NCBI RefSeq assembly: GCF_022664435.1 | Contig: NZ_JAKREU010000004.1 | Location: forward strand, 1 to 64,000 | Source of the DNA: Sphingomonas panni | Lineage (GTDB): Bacteria; Pseudomonadota; Alphaproteobacteria; Sphingomonadales; Sphingomonadaceae | DNA length: 64,000 bases | Reading direction: 5' to 3' | The notes under the pieces: model-generated | Databases searched by the model: none | What the model saw: only the letters and a program-made list of their open reading frames with translations | Told to the model about the DNA's origin: nothing | Made by a program: the position numbers and the translations under genes | In this document: piece after piece, positions 63,019 to 64,000 of the stretch | Layout: every line of letters begins with the position of its first letter | How positions within the stretch are numbered: position 1 is the stretch's first letter

Positions 63019-63879
63019 ATGTCCACGACCTTCACCCTCGACACCGCCACCAGCCGCGCGACGCCCACTCCGGCGCCGATGAAGCGGCTGACCATCCCCG
63101 CGATCCGCGCCGCCAAGGGCAAGACCCCGCTGGTGATGCTCACCGCCTATACCGTGCGCATGGCGCAGCTGATGGACGCGCAGTGCGACATGCTGCTGGT
63201 CGGCGACAGCCTGGGGCAGGTGATCTACGGCCTCCCTTCGACCGTGCCGGTCACGCTCGACATGATGGCGGCGCATGGCGCGGCCGTGGTGCGCGGCTCC
63301 TATCATGCGCTGGTCGTCATCGACCTGCCGTTCGGCAGCTATGAGGCCAGCCCCCAGCAGGCCTTTGAAAGCGCGGCGATGCTGCTGAAGGCGACCGGCG
63401 CGGCCGCCGTGAAGCTGGAGGGCGGCACGGCGATGGCCGAAACCGTCGCCTTCCTGTCTGAACGGGGCATCCCGGTGATGGGCCATGTCGGCCTGACGCC
63501 GCAGGCAGTGAACCAGCTCGGCGGCTATGGCGCGCGCGGGCGAAGTGCGGCGGAGGCGGAAAAGATCGTCGCCGACGCGGTGGCGGTCGCGGAGGCGGGC
63601 GCCTTCTCGGTCGTGATCGAGGGCGTGGTCGAACCGATCGCGGTCGACATCACCCGCCGCATCGCCTGTCCGACCATCGGCATCGGCGCATCGGCCGAGT
63701 GCGACGGACAGGTGCTGGTGGCCGAGGACATGCTCGGCCTGTTCGAACGCACCCCGCGCTTCGTGAAGACCTATGGCGACTTGGCCGGACAGATCGCCAC
63801 GTCGGTCGCGACCTATGCCGAAGAGGTGCGCGCGCGGACCTTCCCCGGCCCGGCGCAACTCTACGCGCCGAAGGATTGA
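63019..63879 (+). CDS. panB: 3-methyl-2-oxobutanoate hydroxymethyltransferase
   Basis: A 286-residue TIM-barrel enzyme that makes ketopantoate from ketoisovalerate and methylene-THF, the first step of pantothenate and CoA synthesis. Conserved parts include [20 protein letters not shown] (metal Asp in VGDSLG), [16 protein letters not shown] with the catalytic Glu region, MGHVGLTPQ and [15 protein letters not shown]. The ATG at 63019 was chosen; a short variable N-terminal tail precedes [14 protein letters not shown]. Confidence 0.96.
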   Translation: MSTTFTLDTATSRATPTPAPMKRLTIPAIRAAKGKTPLVMLTAYTVRMAQLMDAQCDMLLVGDSLGQVIYGLPSTVPVTLDMMAAHGAAVVRGSYHALVVIDLPFGSYEASPQQAFESAAMLLKATGAAAVKLEGGTAMAETVAFLSERGIPVMGHVGLTPQAVNQLGGYGARGRSAAEAEKIVADAVAVAEAGAFSVVIEGVVEPIAVDITRRIACPTIGIGASAECDGQVLVAEDMLGLFERTPRFVKTYGDLAGQIATSVATYAEEVRARTFPGPAQLYAPKD

Positions 63880-63893
63880 TCCTGATCCGTCTT

Positions 63894-63989
63894 CGTCATT
63901 ACCGCGAAGGCGGGAATCCATAGCCGCAACGCCAGCGCATCCTGCCGAAACGTCGGCGTCTATGGATCCCCGCCTGCGCGGGGATGACG
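63894..63989. repeat. 96-bp palindromic element after panB, family B relative
   Basis: The left arm CGTCATTACCGCGAAGGCGG and the right arm GCCTGCGCGGGGATGACG are inverted repeats, with CCATAG / CTATGG inside. The core GATCCCCGCCTGCGCGGGGAT is shared with the family-B elements at 16918 and 51577. Confidence 0.8.
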
Positions 63990-64000
63990 ATCGTGAGAGC

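Overview
This 64 kb window comes from the chromosome of a high-GC alphaproteobacterium, most likely a sphingomonad (Sphingomonas or a close relative). The inference rests on the housekeeping genes (CckA-type hybrid kinase, RecA, SecDF-YajC, a GreB/Slt pair), the two TonB-dependent receptors, and the many small palindromic intergenic elements. No phage, IS element, CRISPR array or rRNA was seen. One tRNA (Pro, GGG) is present.

Layout. 0-4 kb: the tail of a KDG kinase gene, a small lipoprotein, ettA and a GAF/HWE-type histidine kinase. 4-10 kb, minus strand: a NYN-domain protein, a YbaL-like cation/proton antiporter and a slt-greB-lipoprotein operon; dapA is divergent. 10-24 kb, plus strand: an orphan hybrid kinase, smpB, a DUF2062 membrane protein, an M13 peptidase, cckA with an adjacent lone receiver protein, several unknowns, recA and a glutathione transferase. 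24-46 kb: the most striking part (below). 46-50 kb: tRNA-Pro, yajC-secD-secF and a Mth938-like gene. 50-56 kb: a glycosyltransferase, OsmC, glycine-zipper, ThpR and Bax-inhibitor-type genes, then small exported unknowns and a GNAT acetyltransferase. 56-60 kb: an iron-linked set (siderophore-type TonB receptor, ferredoxin-NADP reductase, a Cys-rich unknown) with two similar Fur-like boxes. 60-64 kb: a chemoreceptor, an ArsC-like protein, a membrane protein and panB.

The 24.4-46.4 kb block looks like one envelope system. Four transcription units lie together: (1) M16 peptidase plus retropepsin-like aspartyl protease, minus strand; (2) a low-complexity membrane protein, DUF58, BatA-like, GATase-like/VWA and a 1764-residue TPR protein, all joined by 4-base start/stop overlaps, followed by a sensor kinase; (3) a 1029-residue TonB receptor plus an OmpR-type response regulator; (4) a MoxR AAA+ ATPase. 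Each unit is preceded by a direct repeat of the form TGCAAGG-N4-TGCAAGS (S = G or C) with an 11-base period, as expected for an OmpR/PhoB-class regulator. I found the tandem form nowhere else in the window. My reading is that the encoded kinase/regulator pair controls a MoxR-VWA-TPR machine together with an outer-membrane receptor and periplasmic proteases. The box pattern is seen directly; the assignment of the regulator and the joint function are inferences.
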